Shown in pieces: positions 1-10,749 of a DNA stretch of 64,000 nt (position 1 is its first letter; the number at the start of each line of letters is the position of its first letter). The notes beneath the pieces are model-generated. The model searched no databases. It worked only from the letters and a program-made list of their open reading frames with translations, and was not told the DNA's origin. The DNA is from Gymnogyps californianus (taxonomy: Eukaryota > Chordata > Aves > Accipitriformes > Cathartidae). The position numbers and the translations under genes were made by a program. The DNA lies in assembly GCF_018139145.2 (NCBI RefSeq), contig NC_059500.1, forward strand, positions 18,848,101 through 18,912,100, read 5' to 3'.

Positions 1-2316
1 TAATGACTGTGTTTCATTGTGAAAATTCTTCCCACTGTAGAGTCTGCAGGAAGTTTCAGCCTGTTGCCTTTATATGTTAAATAGTTCATGGCTGTAGCTT
101 AAGGCAACCTCTTGGTTATAAACCTGTAGCCAAATTCAGCACCAGCAGAAGCAGGCAAATTTCACCGGTGTAAGCATAACCATTTATACAAATAGTGGTT
201 TTGGTCTGTTAAAACCATGAGAGATATACTCAACTTTCCCACAATTTAAGTGTTCCTTAGCTGTCTTGTAATACAATGGGAAAGTCTCTTTGAGCTCTTG
301 AGGATTAATTACTGTAGTTTTCCTGAAGTTCAGGTACTTCCTATCAGTTGTTCACCTGGACTGGTTTAAAAGGACATTGCTTTTAAATATTTTTTTATGT
401 CTGCTTTTTCTGAAATTTTAAAGGCTTAACATAAAACTATATTTCCTCTGCCATCTCTAGGAACAACAATGAATCCTTTTTGAAATGCTGCTGTTAAGCA
501 AAATTTCATGTTCAGTAGGCAAAATAATGCAAAATTGCATTTCTAGAGTTATGGTGAAGATAAATGACATTAGTTATATATACGCTCACAAAAATTTAAA
601 AAACCCTCTTCTTTAAAAAAAAATCAGAATGTTAGTGTCTTGAATAAGGTTAATTCACAGGAGAACATAAATAAACTTTATTCTACTCTCTTAGTGACAG
701 AAATCTTAGCTCTGTGCACAGTTATAAAAACATTGCTTCTTAAGAACAATTATATTCAATTATCTTTAGAAAATGGAGGCATTCATGTTATAGGCTCTAT
801 CTGGAACAGCTTAAGTAATTAGGAAAAGGAAGCTAAATTGTGTAGTTGAGGAATGGGGTGGTAAGGTTTTAAGTGACTTAAGTAATAACTTAAGTATTTA
901 TTGAAACTAGCTACATTCAAATGCCACATATTTAAAAATATTTGAGACAACACGTTTGAAATCTGCGTAATAAAATTTCGACTGTTGTCTGTTTAGACAG
1001 AAGGACTTCCTAAACAGAGCTGTCAGAGTAAATCAGCTTTTTCTGTTTAAAGAAAACTCTTCAAGACTGCAGCATAGTGCCTAAGTTTGAAACATGGAAG
1101 TTTGCAAGCATCTCGTAGAATCACAGAAAGGTGGTGCACATCTCATTCTACCGCAGTCATTGGGAAATGGAGGAGAGCTCCTCCTACGGTCTGGGCTCTG
1201 ACAGCGATTGCATAAAGTGCCCTGCTGCTCTTTCCTGACAAAATATGTTCTGGCAAATCTGTAAGAGATTATTCTCCAGAATTAAGCCAGACTTTTCAGG
1301 TGTGAGTACACACAGATTTGTAGTGATCAAGTGGATAGACTTACACCACAGAAATTTCTAAGATTAATCCCAAGGATAAAGTAATAAAATGTAGTATCTG
1401 TTCCAGCCCACCTGGAAAGATTAAGACATTTTTGACTAATTCATAAACTTTATTATACTGCTTTATCAAAATACTCTGTCTTCCAAAGTCAATTTGCAGT
1501 GATTCACATACACTGTTCTGGACCATACTGATTTTTGTCAGATATGCAATTCTCCAGGGTTGTAAGCAATGTATTACTGATCTAAACCTCATGCAGATTT
1601 GTAAATTACCAAGGCTTGTACTATTTTGCATAGAAACAATTCACTTCCATCAGTGGGATTCATTCTTCATATTCATAGTTTCTCTGTATATTTTATTGGG
1701 TTTTTTTTATATTTACCTACTATACAAAAAGAAACAGTAAAGGAGATACCATATAACTGATATTGCTTTGTAATGCAGACTGGTAGATATTTCTTAGGTA
1801 TTTTCATTTTATAGATGAAATTTCTATATCCTCTGAAAAATTTTAGGGATACAGACATATTTTGAAAAATATACTAAAGTGTCTATTCTCAGGACACAGA
1901 TCTATTTACAAATGCACAAAGCAAAAATGAAAGATATGTTGGGAATTACAAAACAGTATACATTTCAGGGATGTAACTCCACTTGAGACCTTTATTTTGC
2001 AAAGACAGCCTGAAATTAGACTTGCTACAGTATCTAGAATCTTTTCTGTGCCAAATACCTGTTTTTAAAAGACCCAGGAATGATTTTGCATTTCATAGAG
2101 TTATTATATTTTTCTTTTTATAATTTACTAACTAATTCCAAAGGAATATTGCTATAAACAATTTTTTTTCTTGTATTCTCATGTGAATTCTGCAGACATC
2201 TGTGTTTCTACTGAAAATTGTATTTAATTTGCTAGAAAATAATATTGTAAAGAAAACATATTTGTACCATGTTAGATATTTATGCTTGTAAAGATTACTT
2301 CTGCTCAAGCTTTTTT
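1..2316. other. Unique AT-rich non-coding DNA
   Basis: I see no recognisable exon, RNA gene or repeat family here. Open frames are short (under 100 codons), lack conserved motifs, and are what stop-rich AT sequence gives by chance. Confidence 0.6.
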
Positions 2317-2349
2317 CCCCCTTCCCCCCCTCCTCCCCCTCCCCCCCCC
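2317..2349 (-). repeat. C-rich tract, G-quadruplex-prone on the minus strand
   Basis: The plus strand is almost pure C, with runs of about 6, 7, 5 and 9 separated by one to four bases. The minus strand therefore has four or more runs of at least three G with short loops, the canonical G-quadruplex pattern. The glycine-rich frames read opposite it are artefacts of this tract. Confidence 0.85.
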
Positions 2350-3051
2350 AAACACAAACTGTGTTGAAATTCATAATCTGAGGAAGGAGAAAATTTAAGT
2401 AAAGGGGAAGGAACAGCAAAATAGCGTAGTGAGCTGTGGGTAGAGAAACCATGGAGGGTGGGTGGAAAACAGGCATGATTAAAAGGAGAGGCTAAAATTT
2501 TGTCTCTTTCAGGTATGTGTACTCGCAGGTACAGCATAAGTTCGATCAAGATCCATGCAAACATTTTAGCATAGACAGTGAAGGAACTGAATAGGCAGGC
2601 TACTTACTACCATAGACAATTTTTTTGAAGAGTAGAAGAGTAGATTTTATTTTAAGAGTAAAAGAAAATGAGCATGTCATAAGAACCTTTAGCATTTTTT
2701 CATAGCAATAAATTAAGAATTATGTTGTGAGTAATTATGATATTCAGTTCTGAAAAGGCTTCCTCTTACTGCATATCCTTCAACAGCAAATAACATTGAA
2801 ATCATATTACACTAAAAAAGTATTTTATACAAGAGAACAGCAGGTTCACATATGGAGAAACTCTTGACTGCTTGGTTGACTGTAGGCATATGTTCTGTGG
2901 AGACCTTCAAAGAAACAGTAAATATGGAATCCCCATCATGCTGTGTTCAAAATCCCTTTTCAGAAGACAGTGGACATACAAAGTCTTATTTCAGATTCCT
3001 TTTTAGATTAATCCTTTTATTTTATAACTACTGACTTAATGATATCCAAAT
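2350..3051. other. Unique non-coding DNA
   Basis: AT-rich sequence between the C-tract and the first CR1 fragment. I see no gene or recognisable repeat. Confidence 0.55.
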
Positions 3052-3192
3052 ATCATAGAATCATAGAATGGTTTGGGTTGGAAGGGACCTTAAAGATCAT
3101 CTAGCTCCAAACTTCCTGCCATGGACCAGGTTACCTTCCACTAGACCAGATTGCTCAAAGCCCCATCCAACCTGGCCTTGAACACTTCCAGA
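3052..3192 (-). mobile_element. CR1 LINE 3' end fragment
   Basis: Read on the minus strand this is the 3' untranslated end of a CR1 retroposon. On the plus strand it opens with the doubled tail ATCATAGAATCATAGAAT, followed by the conserved block GGTTTGGGTTGGAAGGGACC and a 'ccatccaacctggccttgaacacttcca' type segment. CR1 copies are usually 5'-truncated, and this one keeps only about 140 bases with no reverse-transcriptase part. The family is recognised from its well-known avian 3' consensus. Confidence 0.93.
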
Positions 3193-4629
3193 ATTTGAGA
3201 ATTTTGAGCAGTTATGCATTCAAGCATCAGAAAACAGAGGTATTTATGGATATTTCTTATGCTGAGAGCAGCTAAGCACTGGAGGCAGATGCTTAGAGAG
3301 CTGTGTTTTATCCATCCCTGGAAACATTCAGATTTCTTTGGGACAAGGCCCAGAGCAACCTGGTCTAACTGTAACGTCTGCTCTGCTTTGGATTGGACTC
3401 TACCTATTCCTTCCAGCTTCAGTTTTTCTCTGATTTTGTTATCTCAACAAGCTGGTTGGAGGTAACTAAAATGATCTGAAGAAATTGGCTTAGAAAGTTG
3501 CTGCCTATTTCAGCATCCATCAACATGTGGAGTTTCACTAATGGACAGATACTAATAATAATGTCTAGTTTAATCGTGAAATTGTCTCCAGAAGATATGT
3601 TTGAGGTGATTGTTAATATATATTTTCTAAACCATGTATTAAGCCTGGTTCTACTCAGAGGTTAATGTACCGTGAAAGGTAGGTATTGATGTATGTGTAT
3701 GCCATGGGCTATTTCAGATGTAGCAATCTGGTGAAAGCTATATTAGAATTCTCTCATGTATGCAGTGGTTCTGGATGGTTTGGTCTTAATTTTCTTGAAT
3801 TAGTTGAAAAGTGGCAAGAAGATGAAGTGTATGTTTCTGTGAGTCTGAATTTCCCTCATAAATTTGCAGACTGTGTTTCAGTCTTTCTGTGTTAACACTG
3901 AGTATTGTCTGAACTCATGTTTAGCACCACTTTTTTTCCTGCTCTAAGGATATCTGCTCTAAGTATATGAGTCTATCCATTCAGGCTGTTCACTGAATGC
4001 TTTCCACAGTTGATTCAGTGTTACCACCACCACATACATTCTTAATTTTGTTGCTTTGTGAATTGAAATGAAAACACCACGTTGCTATATCATTTGTACC
4101 ATAGGTCACTGTTGTTTATAGTTAGAGCAGAGAGTATAACCATCAGAATTTTCATTAGTTTTAGTTAATGACACTATCAGCGGTATTATAATTTAACATT
4201 CACTTGCTTCCTTGAGTTATCACATAATAATGTCTTTGAGCATAATCATGCCTTCCTTTCCATTCCTTAACACACAAGCTTACAAACGTGCATTCTGCCA
4301 CTCCAGTATTTATTGATATTGTCAGTGTACTGCCTATAGATGCTCTGGCCCATTGAATTCATTTAGTAGTGTGCCGCGTTAGTGACTGCATGTGGTTTTT
4401 GAGAGACAGGTACTACATGTGAAGTAACTTGGTCAAAAACAGATGCTTTTTTTCTGGGTTATTTTTTGCCTATAAGAAATATTTCCTTTTTGAGTTTACT
4501 AATAAAAGTTGCATAGAGTATAATTTTGTCATATCAGTATACAAGTTTTGAGCAAAATATCATGTGTCCACTTAAAAAAAAAAACCCCAAAAACCCAAAA
4601 CCCAGCTTTGCCTCTGCCTATGTTGGAAA
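3193..4629. other. Unique non-coding DNA with an A/C-rich tract
   Basis: No gene is recognisable. Near the right end (about 4575-4608) is an A/C-rich tract, GT-rich on the minus strand with three G-runs, just before the LTR pair. Open frames here are short and featureless. Confidence 0.55.
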
Positions 4630-4634
4630 CTTGC
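4630..4634. repeat. Target-site duplication (left) of LTR A1
   Basis: CTTGC here is repeated exactly at 5540-5544 on the other side of the LTR. Five bases is the TSD length of class III (ERVL-type) and some class I retroviruses. Confidence 0.9.
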
Positions 4635-5539
4635 TGTTGTGGTTTAAGCCCAGCTGGCAACAAAGCACCACGCAGCCGCTTGCTCACTCCTCCCCGCCGG
4701 CGGGACGGGGAGGAGAAAATACAACAAAAAGGCTCATGAGTTGAGACAAGGACAAGGAGGGATCACTCACCGCTTATGGTCACAGGCAAAAAACAGACTT
4801 GACTAGGGAGAAAAAAAAAACCCAAGAAATCAATTTAATTTGTTACCACTCAAATCAGAGGAGGATAATGGGAAATAGAACCATATCTTAAAAATATACC
4901 TTCCCCCCACCCCTCCTTTCTTCCCGGGCTCAGCTTTGCTCCCAATTCCTCTACCTCCTCCCCTGCCAACGGCGCAAGGGGACGGGAATGGGGGTTGTGG
5001 TCAGTTCATCACACGTTGTTTCTGCCACTCCTTCCTCCTCAGGGGGAGGACTCTTTGCACTCTTCCCCTGCTCCAGCATGGGGTCCCTCTCACGGAAGAC
5101 AGTCCTCCATGAATTTCTCCAATGCACGTCCTTTGCACGGGCTGCAGTCCTCCATGAACTGCTCCAGCGTGGGCTTTCCCATGGAGTCACGGCCTTCTCC
5201 GGGCCCAGCCACCTGCTCCAGCGTGAGGTCCTCCAGGGGCTGCAGGGGAATCTCTGCTCCCCAGTACCTCTTCCCTCTCCTTCTTCACTGATCTCAGTGT
5301 CAGCATGATTGTTTCTTTCACATCCCACTCCTCTCTCTGCTGCAGGGTTTCTTTTAGCAGTCTTTTCCCCCTTCTTAAATATGCTGTCCCAGAGGCACTA
5401 CCACTGTCGCTGATGGGCTCAGCTGTGGCCAGCAGCGGGTCCGTCTTGCAGCCAGGGAAGCTTCTAGCAGCTTCTCACAGAAGCCACCCCTATAGCCCCT
5501 CCCCTGCTACCAAAACCCCCGCCACACAAACCCAACACA
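4635..5539 (-). mobile_element. Solo LTR, subtype A (endogenous retrovirus), copy A1
   Basis: On the minus strand the element begins TGTGTTGGGTTTG and ends CCACAACA, the TG...CA termini of a retroviral LTR. It is flanked by an exact CTTGC duplication. A TATA-like block (ATATTTAAGAAGGGG on the minus strand, near 5371-5385) marks the probable U3 promoter. The middle is a GC-rich array of about four imperfect 45-50 bp units. The last ~75 bases resemble those of LTR family C in this window. No internal retroviral sequence adjoins it, so it is a solo LTR. Open frames across it (for example 4951-5328 and 4988-5308) arise from the repeat array and are not genes. The avian ERV assignment is from general recognition; the exact subfamily is not known. 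Confidence 0.9.
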
Positions 5540-5549
5540 CTTGCGGAAC
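5540..5549. repeat. Abutting target-site duplications of LTRs A1 and B1
   Basis: 5540-5544 is CTTGC, the right TSD of copy A1. 5545-5549 is GGAAC, the left TSD of copy B1, repeated exactly at 6672-6676. The two duplications touch with no base between them. Confidence 0.9.
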
Positions 5550-6671
5550 TATGGCGGGTTGACCCTGGCTGGATGCCAAGTGCCCACCAAAGCCGCGCTA
5601 TCACTCCCCTCCTCAGCTGGACGGGGGAGAGAAAATATTACAAAAGGCTCGTGGGTCGAGGTAAGGACAGGACCAATTACCGTCACAGGCAAAACAGACT
5701 CCACTTGGGGAAAAAAATTGATTTAATTTGTTACTAGTGAAATCAGGATACAGTAATGAGAAGTAAAACCAAATCTTAAAAACACCTTCCCCCCACCCTT
5801 CCCTTCTTCCCAGGCTCAGCTTTGCTCCCAATTCCTCTACCTCCTCCCCCGCCAGCGGCGCAAGTGGACAGGAATGAGGCTTTCGGTCAGTTCATCACAC
5901 GTTGTTTCTGCCGCTCCTTCCTCCTCAGGGGGAGGACTCCTCACACTCTTCCCCTGCTCCAGCGTGGGGTCCCTCCCACGGGAGACAGTCCTTCACGAAC
6001 TTCTCCAACGTGAGTCCTTCCCACGGGCTACAGTTCTTCACGAACTGCTCCAGTGTGGGTCCCTTCCATGGGGTGCAGTCCTTCACGAACAGACTGCTCC
6101 AGCGTGGGTCCCCCACGGGGTCACAAGTCCTGCCAGAAAACCTGCTCCAGCATGGGCTCCTCTCTCCACAGGTCCTGCCAGGAGCCATTTCCAGCATGGG
6201 CTTCCCGCAGGGTATCCACCTGCTCTGGCGTGGGGTCCTCCACGGGCTGCAGGTGGATATCTGCTCCACCGTGGACCTCCATAGGCTGCAGGGGGACAGC
6301 CTACCTCACCATGGTCTTCATCACGGGCTGCAGGGGAATCTCTGCTCTGGTGCCTGGAGCACCTCCTCCCCCTCCTTCTTCCCTGACCTTGGTGTCTGCG
6401 GAGTTGTTCCTCTCACATCTTCTCACTCCTCTCTCTCGCTGCAACTGCTACTCCCCTGTAACTTCTTTTCCCTTTCTTAAATATGTTGTCCCAGAGGTGC
6501 TACCACTGTTGCTGGTGGGCTCTGGGCTCAGCCTTGGCCAGCGACAGGTCCGTCTTGGAGCCGGCTGGCATTGACTTTATCAGACATAGGGGAAGCTTCT
6601 AGCAGCTTCTCACAGAAGCCACCCCTGCAGCCCCCTCGACTACCAAAACCTTGCCACACAAACCCAATACA
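5550..6671 (-). mobile_element. Solo LTR, subtype B (endogenous retrovirus), copy B1
   Basis: The minus strand starts TGTATTGGGTTTGTGTGG and ends in a CAACCCGCCATA block, where the terminal CA has decayed to TA. An exact GGAAC duplication flanks it. It is about 220 bases longer than A1, mainly because the central GC-rich minisatellite has more units (roughly nine of 45-52 bp against about four). A TATA-like ATATTTAAGAA block lies near 6475-6485 on the minus strand. There is no gag, pol or env, so it is a solo LTR. Overlapping open frames of up to 192 codons on both strands (5902-6480, 6053-6574, 5874-6284, 5925-6269) come from the repeat array, whose units are mostly multiples of three. Confidence 0.9.
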
Positions 6672-6676
6672 GGAAC
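6672..6676. repeat. Target-site duplication (right) of LTR B1
   Basis: GGAAC, an exact match to 5545-5549. Confidence 0.9.
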
Positions 6677-8976
6677 ACATAAAGTCACATTGCAGTTAGT
6701 CACCTCTGATTCCATTTGTTTCAATAGCAATTCAACGTTTTTCAAAAGTGTTGGACACTTAGAATTACTTTGCAAATATTACCACTTCATTCCAGTAGCA
6801 CTGGCAGGCATTGTTGTCTTGAATGCAATAAAGCAACCCAGTGATGCAGTGTGTTCTTTTTACAGATCAAAATTATTGTAATTTCTGAAGTAACAGCAGA
6901 TCTTGTAGGGTAATTTTTCATGAAAGTATTCATTTACTTTGCACTCTCATTTGCCTGCAATGAGAGAGACAAAATTACAAGTGCATAAGATAATCCCAAA
7001 GCCAGCTCATAAAATGTTCAGGCTAGATGAAAGGTTGTGAACTGTGGTGATTAAATGACTATAGACAGCAGCTCAGGCTCTTTACACGTACAGATGAACG
7101 CAAAAAGGTGGAAATTATGTGAAATCTCAGCACTCGATTGCTTCCCAAGTCTCTTACTGCAGTAATTTGATTGACGTGAAACCTAGTTTCTGATTGCTTC
7201 CCTAATCTAGACTTTTTTTTTCAGGGGTTCAGTTACCTGGAAAACTTATCCAGAGAAAGACCTGAGGACAATATTATCTGGCATTTTCTATTGCTCCCAT
7301 CTATAAGAGTATGCTTCTTTTATCTATCTATGTGTCTATTTATCTAGTTATTTATTAGTGGTCAGTGGATCCTGGAAGAGTATCTAACTGGGAAATATTA
7401 CTTGCTGTCTTATATTGCTATATACCAAACAGTCAGGCATTTACAAGAAATACTAATCTTCCTTGTGTCTTGCAAATGCTCAAGAAATTACCAGTCGAAG
7501 CAGTCAAGAATACAAAATGAGGAGGCAACGATATGGATGATTTGGGCTTGACTCCATAATGAGACTGCTGGTTTGTCCTGTTTAGTTTCATGGGGTAAAT
7601 TGCAGTGACTGTGTTAGGACATCTTATGTGTCTATGATAACTGTTCTGTCTGTCCTTTTTTTCATTTTGGTTTTTAGCCACTGTGTAGGTACTGCAGGTA
7701 CAGCAGGTAATGAGGGTAGACTATGCCTCCTGGGAGAAGAGCAAAGCGTGCTGCAAAGCAAGATGTTTGGGCACGTGGGATGGAAATTTTGGAATGGACA
7801 GAGAACATTTAGCACTGTTGCACTGGCAGACTCCAAGGAAGACATGTTTCTAAAAACCAAAAAAGTGATTTTTTGAAGATTATTGACTTGTAGAAAGCCA
7901 CCAAAAAATGCTGAATGTAGAGTAAGCCTGAAGGGACATCCTGACTGAGGGGGGATTTGTTCAAAACCATTTTCATTTTTATCCAGTCTCACACAACAGA
8001 TCCGAATTTCCTTTTCCAAATGTTACCTAATTCCAGGTGCCCTACTGAAACATGACATTAAAAATTGAAAGACCTTTTGGTGTTTGAAGCATATTCAGTT
8101 TAAGGAAGATGCTGGCAGATCCACTTGAAAACTGCATCCCATTTCAGGTCCTGAGAGACCATTTTTGCTTATAATTTCTCTGCTTAGTGCCCTAGGGTAG
8201 CTGTCAAAATCCTTTTGGGTAGCACAGTATTAGGATAGAAATGAGGAGGGAGCAAGTCTGGTTTTAGTATAAAAGGTGTTTCTTTGTTTATAATGCTCTT
8301 TCATCAGAATCCTCCCATCACCTCTAGTGAGTCATTAACTGCAGTCATGCTCTTCCTTGCTGAATGACTTATGCATTATTTTCTGCAAAAGTTGCATAGT
8401 TTCAGCAAAAGCAGTGGGGGAACATTGTATACTCAGAGTGATTTGTAATTGGGTATCATGGTTGTCTTCTAAGTAGAAGACTGGGGTTAAAATCCAGTCA
8501 CAGGAGGGAGATTAACATTGGTTTTCTCACTACTAGAAGGATATTTTAACATTTAAAAATTGGTTTCGTCTCTTCTTTATCTCTTCTCTCCCTTCCCTCT
8601 CTCTTCTATGTGCTTTCTCTGGATGCCTTTCAAAAGGAAAAGAGGGCAATCACTTCATTTTGAGTGGACCTGATTTGGTCAGTTTTTACTAGGAAAATCT
8701 GTGTTCACAGGGAGATTAGGTACAAGGGTACCTTGTCTCTGAATCCCAGTCAACTGTGAAAGTCAGCTAGGCAAAGTGGCTCAGCCCTGCAAAGAGCTTT
8801 TGCATATCTACAAAATGCAAAATATGCAAGGTTGCAGGCTGCAGCTTTTATTAAGTAAAGGCACCTCCAGGATTCGATAGTCACTAACACAAGCATTTCA
8901 AGATAGTAATTTTTAATTTTGTACTTGTGTTGTTTTCTGAGCATCTGTGCCATGAGGTTTAACTAGTGGCATGTTA
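6677..8976. other. Unique non-coding DNA
   Basis: Includes a short imperfect CTAT tract near 7318-7350 and a polypyrimidine run ending in TTTTTAG near 7645-7678. The open frames after that run (7628-7876 plus, 7624-8019 minus) show no recognisable protein. I see no supported gene. Confidence 0.5.
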
Positions 8977-9030
8977 GATAGGACTAGATGAACTTCAAAC
9001 GACCCTTCTAAGATAAACTTGTGGTTTTGT
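8977..9030 (+). mobile_element. Very old CR1 3' end fragment (tentative)
   Basis: The segment reading roughly 'ataggactagatgaacttcaaacgaccc' matches the CR1 3' UTR block 'ttggactagatgaccttcaaaggtccc' with several substitutions. The tail repeats are no longer clear. The assignment rests on this short similarity only. Confidence 0.45.
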
Positions 9031-10617
9031 ACCGCATCACTACTGAAATCCTAATAACCTTTGGAAGACTTTAGATATGTCCAGGAACAAAACTGAAATC
9101 AAATATTGCCTTTTTCTTTTTGTTGTTCTTCACTTTGACAGAGCAATGTTCTTCGCTGCTCAGTTTTACTGGAAGTGATTGCTTTTTCTTGAATATTTGG
9201 CATAGTCTAGTTGAAATTACTTTGCATGGAACATAAGTTACAGAGATTATACTTTCAGTTGGCTGATATCTTATACCTGCCTATAAAAGCAAAACTGAAG
9301 TTATGATGTGACATTTTATTTTCATATACTACCTTGTGTCTTGGGAATTTTAGCTGAGAATGTGTAAACAGTTTGCTTTCTTTAGAAGTATTCAGCAATA
9401 AGAATTCTTGTTCTGGATGTTAACTTTAGCTTTCCTGAAAATTCTTTTGATTGGCTTATACCTGTGTTTTTATATGTACAATCAGCATAAATTGTGTCCT
9501 AAAGACTTGTGATGCAAATCAAAATACAATTTGGCCCAAGCACACTTTTTCTTCTTCTGTCTTCTGACATATTTTAGTTTCCCAACAGTTACAAATTCCC
9601 TCACCTCAGCATAACGCAGCTTTGCTCTGTGCTTTTGAATGTGCAAAGATTTCACTTTGCTGTGGACAGCTTTCTTTTTTTGTACCTTGATAGTAATATT
9701 ACATACAATTCTGATATCATGCATATGATTTAATGGTCATAGCTCTATTCTGGTCACCTCATTGCGTCTCTTTCCTGCCCTGGCTCACTGGAACTGAAGG
9801 CTGGGTTTTGGGAAAGATGGTGCTCAGATGATCATCACTACCTTCAATTGATGTCATAGCCAAATGATGGCTTCAATCTCTTTACAAATTCTATTTACTC
9901 CCAGAGGGTCCTCTGGCAAAGGTGTCTGCCCAGTGCTGCTTATGTGGCACCACCACAGGCAGATGGGATAAATGGGTGCCACTGGGGTCAGTTCTGCAGG
10001 TCATCCCTGCAGGTGAATGCTCTTGAAGTCTAAAAAGTACCCAAGATTTCTTTCTACAAGCTGTGTTGGCAAGTTCAACAGAGAATTTTGCCTTGAAACA
10101 TTTTGTATTAGAAATCACTGTGAAAATACTGTGTAACATTTATACGGCTGCTCCATTCACCTCTGTGGGGCCCAGAAACCTCTCAGGCTGTACGCATGGA
10201 TCCTGAACAAGAAGCTGATCTTGCAGTTTCCTTCAGAATAAATTGTAGGATGACTTTTTTGCCTTTCTGAGATTTGAGGGATTGGTGGAAAAACAGTGGA
10301 TAGCTGTTAGCATGTAAATGATTTAGCAGTTTTCTCATTGCAGGATCACCAGTACGGATGGGAATAGCACATAGCCTTTCCTTCCCTTGGGAACCAGCCA
10401 GGTCAGGTAGAATACAGTGTAGGTAGTGGTTTGGGTTGTTAATGAGAGTGAATTTAAGAGCAAGTCTGGTCACAGGAGTGAATTAATTCTATAGCAGAGA
10501 TGAACTTCAGATAGTCCACATTTCTAAGTTCTTATGGGTAAGGCTGTGAGAGGAAAAACTTCCAGAATTTTAATTACTAAGAAAACAGTTTAAAATAAAG
10601 TATTTCTTTTCAGCTGA
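9031..10617. other. Unique non-coding DNA
   Basis: Nothing recognisable. Two short frames on the minus strand (9891-10139, 10183-10473) have no known motif. Confidence 0.5.
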
Positions 10618-10618
10618 G

Positions 10619-10749
10619 AGCTAGTTACATGTGACACATTACCTGTCCTCCATGTGTCTCTAATGCAGAGAAAAGTGTAGTTCGTAGCCCAGAACATCTT
10701 TAAAACAGAGGCGTGGTGTAATGTGTAATGTGTAATGTGTCACTAGCTG
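10619..10749. repeat. Inverted repeat with a three-copy GTAATGT run
   Basis: GTGACACATTAC at 10631-10642 is the exact reverse complement of GTAATGTGTCAC at 10732-10743. The similarity continues outward as AGCTAGT (10619-10625) against ACTAGCT (10742-10748), with a five-to-seven-base insertion in the left arm. The right arm sits at the end of about three tandem GTAATGT units. The loop is about 90 bases. Confidence 0.75.

Noticed and set aside
5902..6480. 192-codon open frame on the plus strand
   Set aside because: Antisense to LTR B1 and driven by the same repeat array.
4635..6671. Tandem duplication of a single LTR
   Set aside because: The two LTRs are different subtypes and each has an independent exact TSD.
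7645..7876. Exon-like pyrimidine tract plus open frame
   Set aside because: The AG is followed by frames without recognisable protein, and no donor leaves a convincing exon.
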